Shown: positions 17,276-26,501 of the stretch, in pieces
Layout of the letters: each line of letters starts with the position of its first letter
Position numbering within the stretch: position 1 is the stretch's first letter
Source of the DNA: AWTP1-13 sp963775835
GTDB taxonomy: Bacteria > Pseudomonadota > Alphaproteobacteria > Rhizobiales > Hyphomicrobiaceae
Length of the DNA stretch: 64,000 nucleotides
NCBI GenBank assembly: GCA_963775835.1
Contig: CAVZKV010000027.1
Location: forward strand, 1-64,000
Direction of reading: 5' to 3'
The notes under the pieces: model-generated
Told to the model about the DNA's origin: nothing
What the model saw: only the letters and a program-made list of their open reading frames with translations
Database searches by the model: none
Translations under genes and position numbers: made by a program

Positions 17276-17854
17276 TCAGGCGCGGAACTGTCGCCACGTC
17301 ACCGTGACGCGCGTGCCCACGGGAACGCGCCGATAAAGGTCGAGCACGTCGTCGTTGTAGAGCCGGATGCATCCCTTCGAAACGGCATCGCCGATCGTCC
17401 AGGGCGCATCGGTGCCGTGGATCCGGTACATGCTGGAGCCGAGATAGAGCGCGCGCACGCCCAGAGGATTGCGTGGGTGCCCGCCGGGGACATGCGGCGG
17501 AAGCCGCGGATTTTCCCGACGCATCTCGGCGGTTGGCGTCCAGTCGGGATTGACCCGCTTGTCGGATACGGTTGTGACGCCCTGCCAGCGGCTTTTCTCC
17601 CGCGGAATTGCGATCGGATAGCTGATCGCCTCTCCCCGGCGATGTACCCAATAAAGCCGCCGGTCGCCGAAGCTCACGATGATCTGCCCAGCCGGGTGAG
17701 CGGGATGAAAGGCCACGACCTCACGCGAGCCCCCGCCCCACAGGAAGGACAAAAAGCCTTGCGCCGCCGCCGGGCTGGACAGGCCCGGGTAGATGGCAAG
17801 CACAGCAAAAACCACAAGCAGACACCGCTGAGGCCTGAGGATACGCTTTGTCAT
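17276..17854 (-). CDS. L,D-transpeptidase (YkuD family), exported
   Basis: A 192-residue protein with a signal peptide (residues 1-32, ending PAAAQG) and a YkuD catalytic domain. The active site is clear: His146 in YRIHGTD and Cys162 in AVSKGCIRLYNDDV, matching HGT-x(n)-S-x-GCIR. These enzymes form 3-3 peptidoglycan cross-links or attach proteins to peptidoglycan in the periplasm. Related rhizobial proteins carry the same PAHPAGQIIV opening strand. It is intact, monocistronic and read leftward, with no neighbours of related function. Confidence 0.9.
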   Translation of the reverse strand: MTKRILRPQRCLLVVFAVLAIYPGLSSPAAAQGFLSFLWGGGSREVVAFHPAHPAGQIIVSFGDRRLYWVHRRGEAISYPIAIPREKSRWQGVTTVSDKRVNPDWTPTAEMRRENPRLPPHVPGGHPRNPLGVRALYLGSSMYRIHGTDAPWTIGDAVSKGCIRLYNDDVLDLYRRVPVGTRVTVTWRQFRA

Positions 17855-18375
17855 CGAAGGTCTCGGTCCATGTGCGAATCAAATTTCGCCAATTGTCCGC
17901 GAGAAGTTTTTTTTGGCCTAGGCTCGAGGAGACACATCGGGCCGCAAAAGCAAAAACCCTTCTGCTTCCTGAGCCGCGCCGGGCCTTCGCCAGGGTTGCC
18001 GCGATCGGCCGGCTTGCGCGTCAAAGTGACGTTGGTAAGCGAGGCTTCGAGCCGCGGCCATGGCGCCGAGACGAGCCACCTCCACGCGGGCTTGTTGGGG
18101 GGCGGCGCGGGCTAGGTTGTAGGACCACTCGACTTCGCCACGCCACAACGGAAAAGTTCGTGGCCCGGCGACGCAGGTCGAAACCGGGATTGGGCTGCAG
18201 GATTGAGAGGTGTTAGGCCGGCGCGCCACCTTGTTGCCGGCTGGCAACGGGGCTCAGGCGCGCGGGCGAACCTCCGCGACAGATGCGCGGAGGTTGGCCA
18301 CAAGGGCAGCGCGCCGCCTCATGGCGCCGGACACCTCGCCCTGGCGAAGCGTCCGACGGGCGGCCGCATGACGCC
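17855..18375. other. Gap without a recognisable gene
   Basis: About 520 bases of GC-rich sequence between two leftward genes. It should hold the promoter of the L,D-transpeptidase at its left edge. Several long open frames exist on both strands, as expected from base composition, but none has a ribosome site or recognisable motif. Confidence 0.4.
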
Positions 18376-18549
18376 TTACATCGAAGGTGTCGTCTTCTTC
18401 TTTTGCGCCGGCTTCTTGGCGGCTTTCTTCGTCGTTTTACTGCTCTTTTGCGCTGCAAACGCCGTTCCGGAACTGATCACGGCGGCAGCAGGTAGCACCA
18501 CGGCTGCGCCGAAGGCGCCGATCATGGCAGCAATTACCAGTCGCTTCAT
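18376..18549 (-). CDS. Small exported lysine/alanine-rich protein
   Basis: From ATG 18549 (GGAG seven bases upstream) the frame gives 57 residues: a signal peptide MKRLVIAAMIGAFGAAVVLP ending near TAFAAQ, then a mature tail of about 25 residues made mostly of Lys, Ala, Thr and Ser (KSSKTTKKAAKKPAQKKKTT). Such short basic tails are common in small secreted proteins of Hyphomicrobiales. Their function is not established; binding to DNA or an acidic surface is only a guess. An upstream ATG at 18567 is possible but less well placed. Easily missed because of its size. Confidence 0.6.
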   Translation of the reverse strand: MKRLVIAAMIGAFGAAVVLPAAAVISSGTAFAAQKSSKTTKKAAKKPAQKKKTTPSM

Positions 18550-18800
18550 CCTAGTCTCCATTGCCAAGCCTCATAGGAGATGAACGCTCAATTAGCTCCG
18601 CTTACAAATCAATCAGGAGAATTCCTGACAAAAGGCGGGGTCTTTGTTGACGGTGGCGCGGTCGCAAGGGCGCGCCAGCGCCTGTCCGGCGGCAAAGGCC
18701 TGGCGCTCCCGGGCGGTGGCACGGCAACGCAATTTTGCCTTTTGCGCGCGTTAGCAAAGGCCTGGGACGGACACGCACCTTCAAGGGGGGAATAAAAGCC

Positions 18801-20132
18801 ATGGCTGGCATGCTGCCACGCGCCGTATTTGGTGCGTCACTGATCTTACTTGCGACCGGCACGAGCCTTGGGCTCGTGGCCTCGGTTGCCAACGCCCAGC
18901 GCGCCAAGAGCTCCGGGGCGCCGATCGCGACCGGCACACCGGAAAGTGTCGGGATGTCGACGGCCCGCCTCGCCCGACTGACCGGGGCCTTCCAGAAGGA
19001 GATTGCAAACAAGAAGCTGCCCGGCGTCGTCATGATGGTGTCGCGACGGGGTCGGCTCGTCTATTCGACCGCGCTGGGCCTGCGCGATCCCAAGGGCACG
19101 GACCCGATGCGCACGAATTCTCTGTTTCGCATCTATTCGATGACCAAACCCATCGTCTCCGTGGGGGCCATGCTCCTTGTCGAAGACGGCACGCTATTGC
19201 TGACCGATCCGGTCTTAAAGTGGCTGCCCGCGTTCAAGGACGTGAAGGTGTGGACCGCGAACGGCGAAGTCGCAGCCGAGCGGCCGATGACGGTCCAGGA
19301 CCTTTTGCGCCACACCGCGGGCCTGCCCTACGGGGAGCTGACGCAGAATGCGACCGTCAAGGACGCGCTCGCCAAGGCGGGCTTATTCAAGCCGGGCGTC
19401 ATCGAGTTTGACGCCCGCGACATGACGGGTGCCGAACAGGTCGAGCGCCTGTCGAAGATCCCCTTGCTCTATCAGCCGGGTAGCACGTGGGAGTACAGCC
19501 TTGCCTCCGATCTGCTCGGGCGCGTCATCGAAGCCGCCTCCGGCAAGCGGCTGGGTGATTTCCTGAGCGAGCGCATCTTCAAGCCGCTCAAAATGACCGA
19601 TACTGCCTTCTGGGTCTCGGAGACCAACAAGGGTCGCTTGGCGGCGCCCTTTGAGACGGATGCGGTTGCCGGCACGCCGATCAAACTCATCGACGTCAGC
19701 AAACAACCGGGCAACGATTTGGGGGGTGCCGGTGCGGTTTCGACCGGCGGTGACTATTTGCGCTTCGCCCAGATGCTGGCCAATGGCGGCACGCTTGACG
19801 GCCAGCGCATCATGAGCCGGGCCACCCTGAAGCTGATGACCTCCGATCATCTGGGTTCGCGCTTGCCCCTCGCTGCCACGCCGGGCGGCATGGTCCTCGG
19901 CGCCTCGACCTACACCTTCGGCCTCGGATTTGCCGTGCGCCCCAGCGATGGCATTGCGCCCTTCCCGGGGTCCGCCGGAGACTTCAATTGGGGCGGCTAT
20001 GCCGGCACCTTCTTCTGGGTCGATCCCAAAGAGCAGCTGGTGGCAACCCTTATGGTCCAGTCGGCAGGCACCTTGCGCCTCTACCACCGTCTGCTCTATC
20101 GGCAACTGGTCTACCAAGCGATCGTCGACTGA
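18801..20132 (+). CDS. Serine hydrolase of the beta-lactamase/esterase (class C-like) family, exported
   Basis: Start ATG 18801 follows AAGGGGGG; the upstream in-frame ATG 18735 has no ribosome site. The 443-residue protein has a signal peptide (cleavage near VANAQ) and a beta-lactamase-fold domain: SMTK at residues 113-116 (nucleophile Ser113, Lys116), DLLRHTAGLPYG, WEYSLASD (the Tyr-x-Asn-equivalent loop) and a C-terminal GGYAGTFFWVDP, the equivalent of the KTG/HTG strand. Members include EstB-type esterases, D-aminopeptidases and EST carboxylesterases, rarely true beta-lactamases. The substrate cannot be told. It is intact and alone on the plus strand between leftward genes. Confidence 0.88.
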   Translation: MAGMLPRAVFGASLILLATGTSLGLVASVANAQRAKSSGAPIATGTPESVGMSTARLARLTGAFQKEIANKKLPGVVMMVSRRGRLVYSTALGLRDPKGTDPMRTNSLFRIYSMTKPIVSVGAMLLVEDGTLLLTDPVLKWLPAFKDVKVWTANGEVAAERPMTVQDLLRHTAGLPYGELTQNATVKDALAKAGLFKPGVIEFDARDMTGAEQVERLSKIPLLYQPGSTWEYSLASDLLGRVIEAASGKRLGDFLSERIFKPLKMTDTAFWVSETNKGRLAAPFETDAVAGTPIKLIDVSKQPGNDLGGAGAVSTGGDYLRFAQMLANGGTLDGQRIMSRATLKLMTSDHLGSRLPLAATPGGMVLGASTYTFGLGFAVRPSDGIAPFPGSAGDFNWGGYAGTFFWVDPKEQLVATLMVQSAGTLRLYHRLLYRQLVYQAIVD

Positions 20133-20273
20133 GTTCTGACCCGCCGCCTGGCTGGGACTTGCGCCAGTCGCTCCCGGCCACGCAGCGCTGAGGCGGAGGT
20201 CGTGCACCGAACGATCTCCGCCGCCGCAGCGGATCGGGCCGCCTTCGGCAACAAAGGTCGCGTCGGGATCGCG

Positions 20274-21044
20274 TCAGACCCGACGTTGCCGCGCCAGCAG
20301 TGCCTCGCCAAAGGCCTGAAACAAGGCGCGGTTTACCACGTTGTCCCCGGCATTGTGCTCGGCATGCCATTGCACCCCCAGCGCAAAGGCCGGGGCATCG
20401 GCAATACGGATGGCCTCGATCGTGCCGTCCTCCGCCACGCCCTCCACGACGACGCGCTGGCCGAGCTCGAGGATGCCCTGACCGTGTAGAGAGTTTACCC
20501 GGATGCACTCGCACCCCAGAATCTGGGCAAAGACGCCGCCTGGAACCAGGCTGACGTCGTGGCGATCGGCGAACACGACGGCAGGATCGGGATGAATTTC
20601 ACCATTCTCTAGACGCGGCATGCGATGGTTGATGCGTCCGGGCAATTCGCGGATCTCCGGGTGCAGCGTGCCGCCATAGGCGACATTCATCTCCTGAAAA
20701 CCGCGGCAAACACCGAATACGGGCACGCCCTCGGCAACACAGGCCTCGACCAGCGCCAGCGCCAAGGCGTCCCGGCTTTCATCGTAGGGCTCGTGCGCGG
20801 GATGGGGCTCCTGGCGGAAGCGCGAGGGGTGGACGTTGGCGCGCGCACCCGTCAGCAAGATGCCGTCGACCGCGTGCAACAGCGCACCGATATCCGTAAC
20901 GTCGGGCGTGCCCGCGAACATCAACGGCAACGCCCCGGCAACCTCGGCCACGGCGCGCAAGTTTCGCTCCCCGACGCCGTGAATATTGAAGCGGTTTTCG
21001 ACCCGATGCGCATTGCCGATCACCCCGACGACTGGTCTCTTCAT
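20274..21044 (-). CDS. Class I glutamine amidotransferase-like hydrolase (peptidase C26, PuuD-like)
   Basis: A 256-residue protein with the C26 layout: PVVGVIGNAHR start, AVDGILLTGARANVHP, the nucleophile elbow FGVCRGFQEMN (Cys113), the INHR-type middle, and the catalytic His in GVQWHAEHN. PuuD-type enzymes hydrolyse gamma-glutamyl-gamma-aminobutyrate in putrescine breakdown; relatives act on other gamma-glutamyl amides. The gene follows the MalY/PatB gene by nine bases on the same strand, so the two form an operon. That pairing suggests amino-acid or gamma-glutamyl peptide breakdown, perhaps of a sulfur compound, but this is inference. Confidence 0.88.
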   Translation of the reverse strand: MKRPVVGVIGNAHRVENRFNIHGVGERNLRAVAEVAGALPLMFAGTPDVTDIGALLHAVDGILLTGARANVHPSRFRQEPHPAHEPYDESRDALALALVEACVAEGVPVFGVCRGFQEMNVAYGGTLHPEIRELPGRINHRMPRLENGEIHPDPAVVFADRHDVSLVPGGVFAQILGCECIRVNSLHGQGILELGQRVVVEGVAEDGTIEAIRIADAPAFALGVQWHAEHNAGDNVVNRALFQAFGEALLARQRRV

Positions 21045-21053
21045 CTTCGCTTC

Positions 21054-22244
21054 TCACTTGCGGCCCTGGCGCAGGTCGCCAAACGCCTCATCCAAGCGGC
21101 CCAGCGCCTCCTCGAGCAGGGAACGCGGTGTCGCAAAATTGAAACGCAGCCAGCTCTCGCCACCCGGTCCAAACTGTGAGCCCGGACTGGCAAAGATGCG
21201 GGCGCGGCCCTTGACCCTGGCGGCAACCTCTTCGGGCAACAGGCCCGTCCCAGCAAAATCGACCCAGGCAAGATAGGTGGCGCCGAGCGGCATCGAGCGG
21301 GCGCCGGGAACTGCCGCCGCGATACGCGCATCGAACAGGTCGCGGCTAGCGGTCAGGTAGCGCAAAAGGGCCTCGAGCCACGGCTCGCCGGTTCGCCAGG
21401 CCGCCTCGGTGGTCAGCATGCCAAAGCTGTTGTAGGAGCCAAGGCCGCTCGCCATGATGCGGGCGTCAAGACGACGCTTCAAGGCGGCATTCGAGGTGAT
21501 GCAGGCGCCGACGTGTGCGCCGGCGAGATTGAAGGTCTTGGTCGCGGCGACACAGGTGATGAGGCGATCCGCAATTTCCGGCGCCGCGCTGAGGGTGGGG
21601 GTGTGCTTGGCGCCCGCGAAGACAAGATCGCCGTGGATTTCGTCGGACACCAAGATCAGGTCGTGCTCGGCGCAAAAGGCGGCGAGCGCACGGATCTCAT
21701 CGACCCTCCAGACCGCCCCGCCGGGATTGTGTGGACTGCAGAAGAACACGACCTTGGTGCGGGGCGTCAGCCGCGCGCGCAGGGCATCGAGAGGCATCTC
21801 GTAGCGGCCGTTCCGCTGCAAGAGCTGGGCATCGAGGATGCGCCGCTCGTTGGCGAGAATGATCCGCCGAAAAGCATGGTAGGCGGGCGGAAAGACCACG
21901 ACTTCATCGCCGGGTGCGCTCACCGCTTGCAGGATCAGTCCGAGCCCGGCGACGATCCCCGGCGTTGCACTCACCCAGGCGGGATCGACGCTGAGATCAT
22001 GCCGCCGTCGCAACCAATCGACGAGCGCCGAAGCCCAGCTCCCCGTATCGGCGTAGTAGCCGTGTACGCCGCGGCGGGTCTCGGCGAGGAGCGCCTCGCT
22101 GACGCCGGGGGGCGCGGCAAAATCCATGTCCGCCACCCACATGGCAATCGCATCCGCCGCTTCGATCCCGGAAAGCCGGGCCATGTTGTCCCACTTGGAC
22201 GCATGCGTGCCGCGGCGCTCAATGACGCGGTCGAAATCAAACAT
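21054..22244 (-). CDS. MalY/PatB family PLP-dependent C-S lyase or aminotransferase
   Basis: A 396-residue fold type I enzyme. The N-terminal FDRVIERRGTHASKWD and AIAMWVADMDFAAPPGV are signatures of the MalY/PatB group. Further motifs are FPPAYHAFRRI, FCSPHNPGGAVW, LVSDEIHGDLVF and the PLP lysine in AATKTFNLAG (Lys236), with a C-terminal RFNFATPR Arg. Family members are cystathionine beta-lyases and related C-S lyases that release ammonia, pyruvate and a thiol. It is the first gene of a two-gene leftward operon with the C26 amidotransferase. Intact. Confidence 0.9.
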   Translation of the reverse strand: MFDFDRVIERRGTHASKWDNMARLSGIEAADAIAMWVADMDFAAPPGVSEALLAETRRGVHGYYADTGSWASALVDWLRRRHDLSVDPAWVSATPGIVAGLGLILQAVSAPGDEVVVFPPAYHAFRRIILANERRILDAQLLQRNGRYEMPLDALRARLTPRTKVVFFCSPHNPGGAVWRVDEIRALAAFCAEHDLILVSDEIHGDLVFAGAKHTPTLSAAPEIADRLITCVAATKTFNLAGAHVGACITSNAALKRRLDARIMASGLGSYNSFGMLTTEAAWRTGEPWLEALLRYLTASRDLFDARIAAAVPGARSMPLGATYLAWVDFAGTGLLPEEVAARVKGRARIFASPGSQFGPGGESWLRFNFATPRSLLEEALGRLDEAFGDLRQGRK

Positions 22245-22601
22245 GCGGGGTCAAAGCTCCTGCACCTTTCCTGCGGCACCTGCCAGCCGCCCATTGAAGC
22301 GGGGGGTGGCGCGGCGGGTCAAGGTAGCCAAAACGCGCCCCTGCCGATACCGGGTGGAAGGGATAGATCGGGCACAGCCGCGGGCGGCGGTGGCGGCGAC
22401 CCAAAACGGGCCCGGCCGCCGACGCAGGCGCGAGCCGCCGCTGCGGACGCCAGGCGAGCCCGGGGCGGTCTCCTGGGGGCCGCCCCTTGATTTGGATTGG
22501 GTGGGTTTCTTGGGCATCGGCAACGGCGTGCCGGGTCATTGAATGCCCGGAGGGCGCCGGCGGCGACCGCTCCAGCGCGCACCACCGCGCCAATGGCCCC
22601 C
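22245..22601. other. Gap between the DUF1501 gene and the C-S lyase operon
   Basis: About 360 bases of very GC-rich sequence. It should contain the promoter of the leftward MalY-C26 operon near 22,250-22,350. No gene is supported on either strand. Confidence 0.4.
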
Positions 22602-23855
22602 TCACGCCGCGCGGACGAGCCCCGCCGTGCCGGCGACGCCGGCACTGTCGGGGAAAACGCTCTCAGCAAGCGCCGCTTCCTCGACCCGCAGGTGGTCCCG
22701 CAGCAGGCCCTTGAGAATGGCGCGCAGGTCGATCGTGCCTTTGAGGTCGCGCCCTTCGTGTAAGTGCGCGGTCTTGAGCCCAGGCCAATCGGCGAGCACG
22801 CGCCCGCCTTTGAGCGCCCCGCCAACCAGCAGGGCAACCGTGCCCGTGCCGTGATCCGTGCCGTTGCTGCCGTTGATGCGGGCCGTTCGGCCAAACTCCG
22901 TGATCACCGCGACCACGGTCTGCCGCCAGGCCGCCGCCAAGTTGGTCTCGATGGCGGCCAACGCCCCGTCGAGCGCGCCCAATAGGCCGGCCAGCTGGCC
23001 GTCGGCGGCACCCTCGTTGACATGGGTATCCCAACCAACAAAGCCCATTGCACCAACGCGCGGTCCGTCGGGACGGGCGAGGTAGCGGGCGGCGGTGCCG
23101 GCCGCCTCGGCGAAGTAGGCGCGCGCCCGCGCGATCCCCGGCGGCGGCAGCTGGGGCGAGGGCCCGGACGCCGTGCTGCCGTCGGCGTGCGCGAGCGCGG
23201 CCAGGCGGATGCGTCCTTCGAGTGCAACAGCCAGCTTGAGATCGGTGTGCTGGTAGAGCTCCAACAGGCGCGCCCGCGTGTCGTCGCTGGCCGGCACGAC
23301 CAGTTGCGGCGCCCAGGACATCACCGGAGCCCGCCCGCGCACGACCAGCGGAGTGACCGGCCCCACCGCCAAGGCGCGCGCACCCGAGGGATCGACAGGG
23401 CCGCCGGACGTCAGCGCCAGAAGGGCGCGATTGAGCCAACCGCTATCATAGACGCCGGGCTTGGCGAAGCCGCTCTCCAGGACGTCCTGGCCATCGAAAT
23501 GCGAACGCTCCCGGTAGGGCGTGGCGGTGGCATGCACGATGGTCGCCTCGTTGGCCTTGTAGAGCCGGTAAAGATTGGGCATCGCCGGGTTGAGGGCAAA
23601 GAACGAATCGAGGGCAAGCGCCGGCGTCTTGCCGTCGAGGACAAGGGCGCGATCGCCGCGCAAGCCGATCCAATCGGGATCGCCGACCGGCGCCACCGCG
23701 CCCAGGCCGTCGAGGGCCCCGCGCAAAACGATGACCAGCAGGCGCGGATCGCGGCCTTCCGCACGCGCGAGTTTGGGTAATTGCGTCCAGGCAAACAGGG
23801 CGCTCGAACCCAGCAGCGCGGCGCGGCGGCTCGGCAAATGACGGCAGGGAGCCAT
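22602..23855 (-). CDS. DUF1501 family exported protein
   Basis: A 417-residue protein with a twin-arginine-like start (LPSRRAALLGSSALFAW) and the DUF1501 pattern: LLVIVLRGALDGLGAVAP, NLYRLYKANEATIVHATA, RSHFDGQDVLESG, GFVGWDTHVNEG and VVAVITEFGRTARINGSNG with TDHGTG. These belong to the alkaline phosphatase/sulfatase superfamily, and metal-ligand-type residues (WDTH, EFGR, DHG) are kept. The role is unknown; family members are almost always paired with DUF1800 proteins, as here (three bases apart). The start lies on AGGAGGTGACCC, part of which encodes the end of DUF1800, so the two are translationally coupled. Probably exported through Tat. Confidence 0.88.
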   Translation of the reverse strand: MAPCRHLPSRRAALLGSSALFAWTQLPKLARAEGRDPRLLVIVLRGALDGLGAVAPVGDPDWIGLRGDRALVLDGKTPALALDSFFALNPAMPNLYRLYKANEATIVHATATPYRERSHFDGQDVLESGFAKPGVYDSGWLNRALLALTSGGPVDPSGARALAVGPVTPLVVRGRAPVMSWAPQLVVPASDDTRARLLELYQHTDLKLAVALEGRIRLAALAHADGSTASGPSPQLPPPGIARARAYFAEAAGTAARYLARPDGPRVGAMGFVGWDTHVNEGAADGQLAGLLGALDGALAAIETNLAAAWRQTVVAVITEFGRTARINGSNGTDHGTGTVALLVGGALKGGRVLADWPGLKTAHLHEGRDLKGTIDLRAILKGLLRDHLRVEEAALAESVFPDSAGVAGTAGLVRAA

Positions 23856-23858
23856 GGG

Positions 23859-25292
23859 TCACCTCCTCTGGAATTCGGGGGACATGAAGAGGAGAGCCAG
23901 CGCCTGCTGCCGGCTCTCGGCGCGCACGACCGCCTCCGTGGTCTTCGCCGATACGGTGGCTTTGAGCACGCTGTCGATGACGAAACGGGGATCGAGCGCG
24001 CCGGCCACACGCTCCGCGTAGGTGTGGGCGATGTCCAGGCGCTGTCCCATGCCGTCGATCCAGCTCGCCTCATCGTCGGCGTACCCCTTGGGCGAGGGCG
24101 GACGCCACAGCGGTTCCCCGAGAGTCGCCTGCCCCGCGGTAAAGCGCCGAGGATCGGCCGTGGTGCCGCCGCCCGCGCGCACCATCGCGGTGACCCATTC
24201 GCTTGGGCGCTTGAGCTTGCTCGGCGGCAAGCTCCACGCTTCCTCGGACGCCACCAAGGCCTTGGCGACCTCCTTCAAATCCCCGGCCGTGTCCTGGAAG
24301 GTTCGCGCCAAGCTCTCGACCAGCGCCGGGGGTGGCTCGTCGGCAATAAAGTGACGGGTGAGCTTGCCGGCGACATGCTTGGCGGTGGCAGGATGGCGCG
24401 CGAGATCGTTGAGCACGGCTTTTCCCTGCTCGACGCCGCCCTCCGAATACACCTTGCCAAGGATGGTTTGAGCACCTGGCTCGTGCAGGCGTCGGTTGAA
24501 GACGAACTCGCCCCCGTGATCGGGATTGTCCGCCGCCGGCAGCAGCGTCCAGCCCGTCAACACATGGGCGAAGCGGATAATGTCCTCCTGCGTATAGACG
24601 CTGCGCACACCGAGGGTATGCAGCTCCAGGATTTCGCGAGCGAGGTTCTCGTTGAGGCCGCGCGTGCGATTGATGCCGGCAACGGAGTTCGGACCGATCG
24701 ACACTGTATTGTCCAGATAGAACAGCATCGCCGGATGGCTTTCGACGGCCTCAAGCATGTCCTGGAAGCGACCGAGGATGTGAGGACGCACGGCCTCGCG
24801 TTCATAGGCGCCGGACATGCTTTGGATTTTGTCGGCCGAGATACAAAAATGATTGGACCAAAACCAGACCAGACGTTCCGCAAAGCCGATCTCGCTTCCC
24901 AGCGCGGCGTCGATCCGGGCCTTGGCCTCATTCAAATAGATTTGCCGTCCGGGATTGGCGACCGCCGCGGCCGCCATTTTGGCTTCCTTCCCATTGGCGG
25001 TGGCCTCCCCGCCCTCGCGCATCGAGGGCTCGGCCTGTCCCTTGGCCTCCTCCGCCTTGGCCATGGTGATCTGTCGGGCGCGCCGCTCGGCATTGGCATC
25101 GGCGACCGTTCGGAAGGCCTGCGCGCTCGACGGCAAGCCCGGTGGCGCAAGCTCGCCCGCCCGCGGCCGGTCGAGGTCGGCCAGCAAGGCACCGCGTGGA
25201 TCGGCGGCGATGGCGGCAATGGACCCGAGGCGTGGACCCAAGCCGAACCGGTTGAGCGCAAGGGCGGCGACTGCTTTCCTGGACGTATCCAC
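23859..25292 (-). CDS. DUF1800 family protein
   Basis: A 477-residue protein from a GTG at 25292 with GGAGGGG upstream. Typical DUF1800 sequence includes ALALNRFGLGPRLG near the start, ERLVWFWSNHFCISADK, REAVRPHILGRFQDMLEAV, HPAMLFYLDN, GLNENLAREILELHTLGV, YTQEDIIRFAHVLTGW and HPATAKHVAGKLTRHFIAD. A low-complexity insertion rich in Ala, Glu and Lys occurs at about residues 70-110. The function is unknown. It is the upstream partner of the DUF1501 gene in a two-gene operon, downstream of the gld-like operon with a 135-base gap, so co-transcription with it is possible. Confidence 0.9.
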   Translation of the reverse strand: MDTSRKAVAALALNRFGLGPRLGSIAAIAADPRGALLADLDRPRAGELAPPGLPSSAQAFRTVADANAERRARQITMAKAEEAKGQAEPSMREGGEATANGKEAKMAAAAVANPGRQIYLNEAKARIDAALGSEIGFAERLVWFWSNHFCISADKIQSMSGAYEREAVRPHILGRFQDMLEAVESHPAMLFYLDNTVSIGPNSVAGINRTRGLNENLAREILELHTLGVRSVYTQEDIIRFAHVLTGWTLLPAADNPDHGGEFVFNRRLHEPGAQTILGKVYSEGGVEQGKAVLNDLARHPATAKHVAGKLTRHFIADEPPPALVESLARTFQDTAGDLKEVAKALVASEEAWSLPPSKLKRPSEWVTAMVRAGGGTTADPRRFTAGQATLGEPLWRPPSPKGYADDEASWIDGMGQRLDIAHTYAERVAGALDPRFVIDSVLKATVSAKTTEAVVRAESRQQALALLFMSPEFQRR

Positions 25293-25427
25293 GGCAAGCC
25301 CCTCCAGAAAACCAAGACGGCGTCTGCCGATTGCTGAGTCTCCGTTGATCGGCGTTCATGATAGCGGGCCAGCAAGGCGGGGTCATGACCCCCAGGATCG
25401 ACCTTGCGCACTCGCGCGGCGTCGAGT

Positions 25428-26501
25428 TCACATGTTGCCGATCAGCGCCCGCTCGGCCAGCAGCACGAGCCCGACGGCCATGATGGCGCCGGAGGAGACC
25501 TGCGCTAGCCGCTTCTCCCACGCAAACCTTTGTAACCAAATGAGAATGGGCAGGAGCACGGACACGATCAGCAGCTGGCCGGCTTCGACGCCGAGGTTAA
25601 AGCCGATTAGCGCCGAGGCCAGGCCGCTTGCCGGCAGCCCAACCTCGGCGAGCGCGCCGGCAAAGCCAAAGCCGTGCACCAGTCCGAACAGGAAGCTGAC
25701 CGCCCAGCGCCGCGACAGCGCGCGCTTCATGGTGAGGTTCTCGAAGGCGACGTAAGCGATCGACAGCGCGATCACCGGCTCGACGATCTGGCTCGGTAGG
25801 GTGGCGATGCCGAGCACCGAGAGCGCCAGCGTAATGCTGTGCGCCACCGTGAAGGCCGTGACCATGGCGGCGAGCGACAACAGACGGCCGCCGGGCAGAA
25901 TGAGAGCGATGATGAACAACACGTGGTCGAAACCGAGCAGAATGTGCTCAACGCCAATGCCGAAATAAGAAGCGAACGTGCCCGTCGGCCGGCCCTCCCC
26001 CTGGGCCTCGGCGACGGCAATGACCGCCTCGCGCTGTTCGCTTTCAAACACCACCTGCTTGGCGCCACCGGGCCACTGCAGGTCGGCAATGGTGTGATGA
26101 TCGGCACCGAGCACGGCGGTGGTGTCGTCGCGGATTGTTAGCCTGCCGATGGGCGCGCTGCAGGCATAAAGCACGACGATTTCGATGTTGGCACGTCCCG
26201 GTGCCGAACCCCGGACCTCGCCCGGTACACCGGCGCACGCCGCCCCGTCGGCCACAACCACGAGATGGCGTGCCATCGCGGCTGCCAAATTGCGCAAGTC
26301 TTGCTGAGAGGCGTTGGGAAGTACCCCCTCCTCGGGCAAGGTGACGGCATAGCGCACGGTCTGGCCGGCGATGGAGATGGTGGCATACCCGGTCGTGCCC
26401 GCCTTGTGCGCGACGGCGCCAGCGCCGATTAGGCAGAGCGCCGCCCAGGGCAAAAGCAGGCAAGCCCAGATTGCCGCCCGTGTCGCCTTGCTCCCCCACA
26501 T
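25428..26501 (-). CDS. HupE/UreJ family membrane protein with exported N-terminal domain
   Basis: Start ATG 26501 overlaps the stop of the preceding gene (TAATG) and has GAGGT upstream; the open frame runs back to 26537. The 357-residue protein has a signal/anchor helix, a periplasmic beta-rich region of about 150 residues (TISIAGQTVRYAVTLPEEG), and then six or so membrane helices of the HupE/UreJ type. Conserved blocks are GVEHILLGFDHVLFIIALIL, TAFTVAHSITLALSV and FGLVHGFGFAGALAEVG, with His residues suited to metal binding. HupE/UreJ proteins are thought to move nickel or cobalt. No hydrogenase or urease genes are near; instead it ends a GldA/F/G-type ABC operon. Confidence 0.88.
   Translation of the reverse strand: MWGSKATRAAIWACLLLPWAALCLIGAGAVAHKAGTTGYATISIAGQTVRYAVTLPEEGVLPNASQQDLRNLAAAMARHLVVVADGAACAGVPGEVRGSAPGRANIEIVVLYACSAPIGRLTIRDDTTAVLGADHHTIADLQWPGGAKQVVFESEQREAVIAVAEAQGEGRPTGTFASYFGIGVEHILLGFDHVLFIIALILPGGRLLSLAAMVTAFTVAHSITLALSVLGIATLPSQIVEPVIALSIAYVAFENLTMKRALSRRWAVSFLFGLVHGFGFAGALAEVGLPASGLASALIGFNLGVEAGQLLIVSVLLPILIWLQRFAWEKRLAQVSSGAIMAVGLVLLAERALIGNM

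Noticed and set aside
23781..25337. A 518-codon rightward open frame opposite DUF1800
   Set aside because: Same cause: it is the antisense shadow of the DUF1800 gene and contains no recognisable domain.
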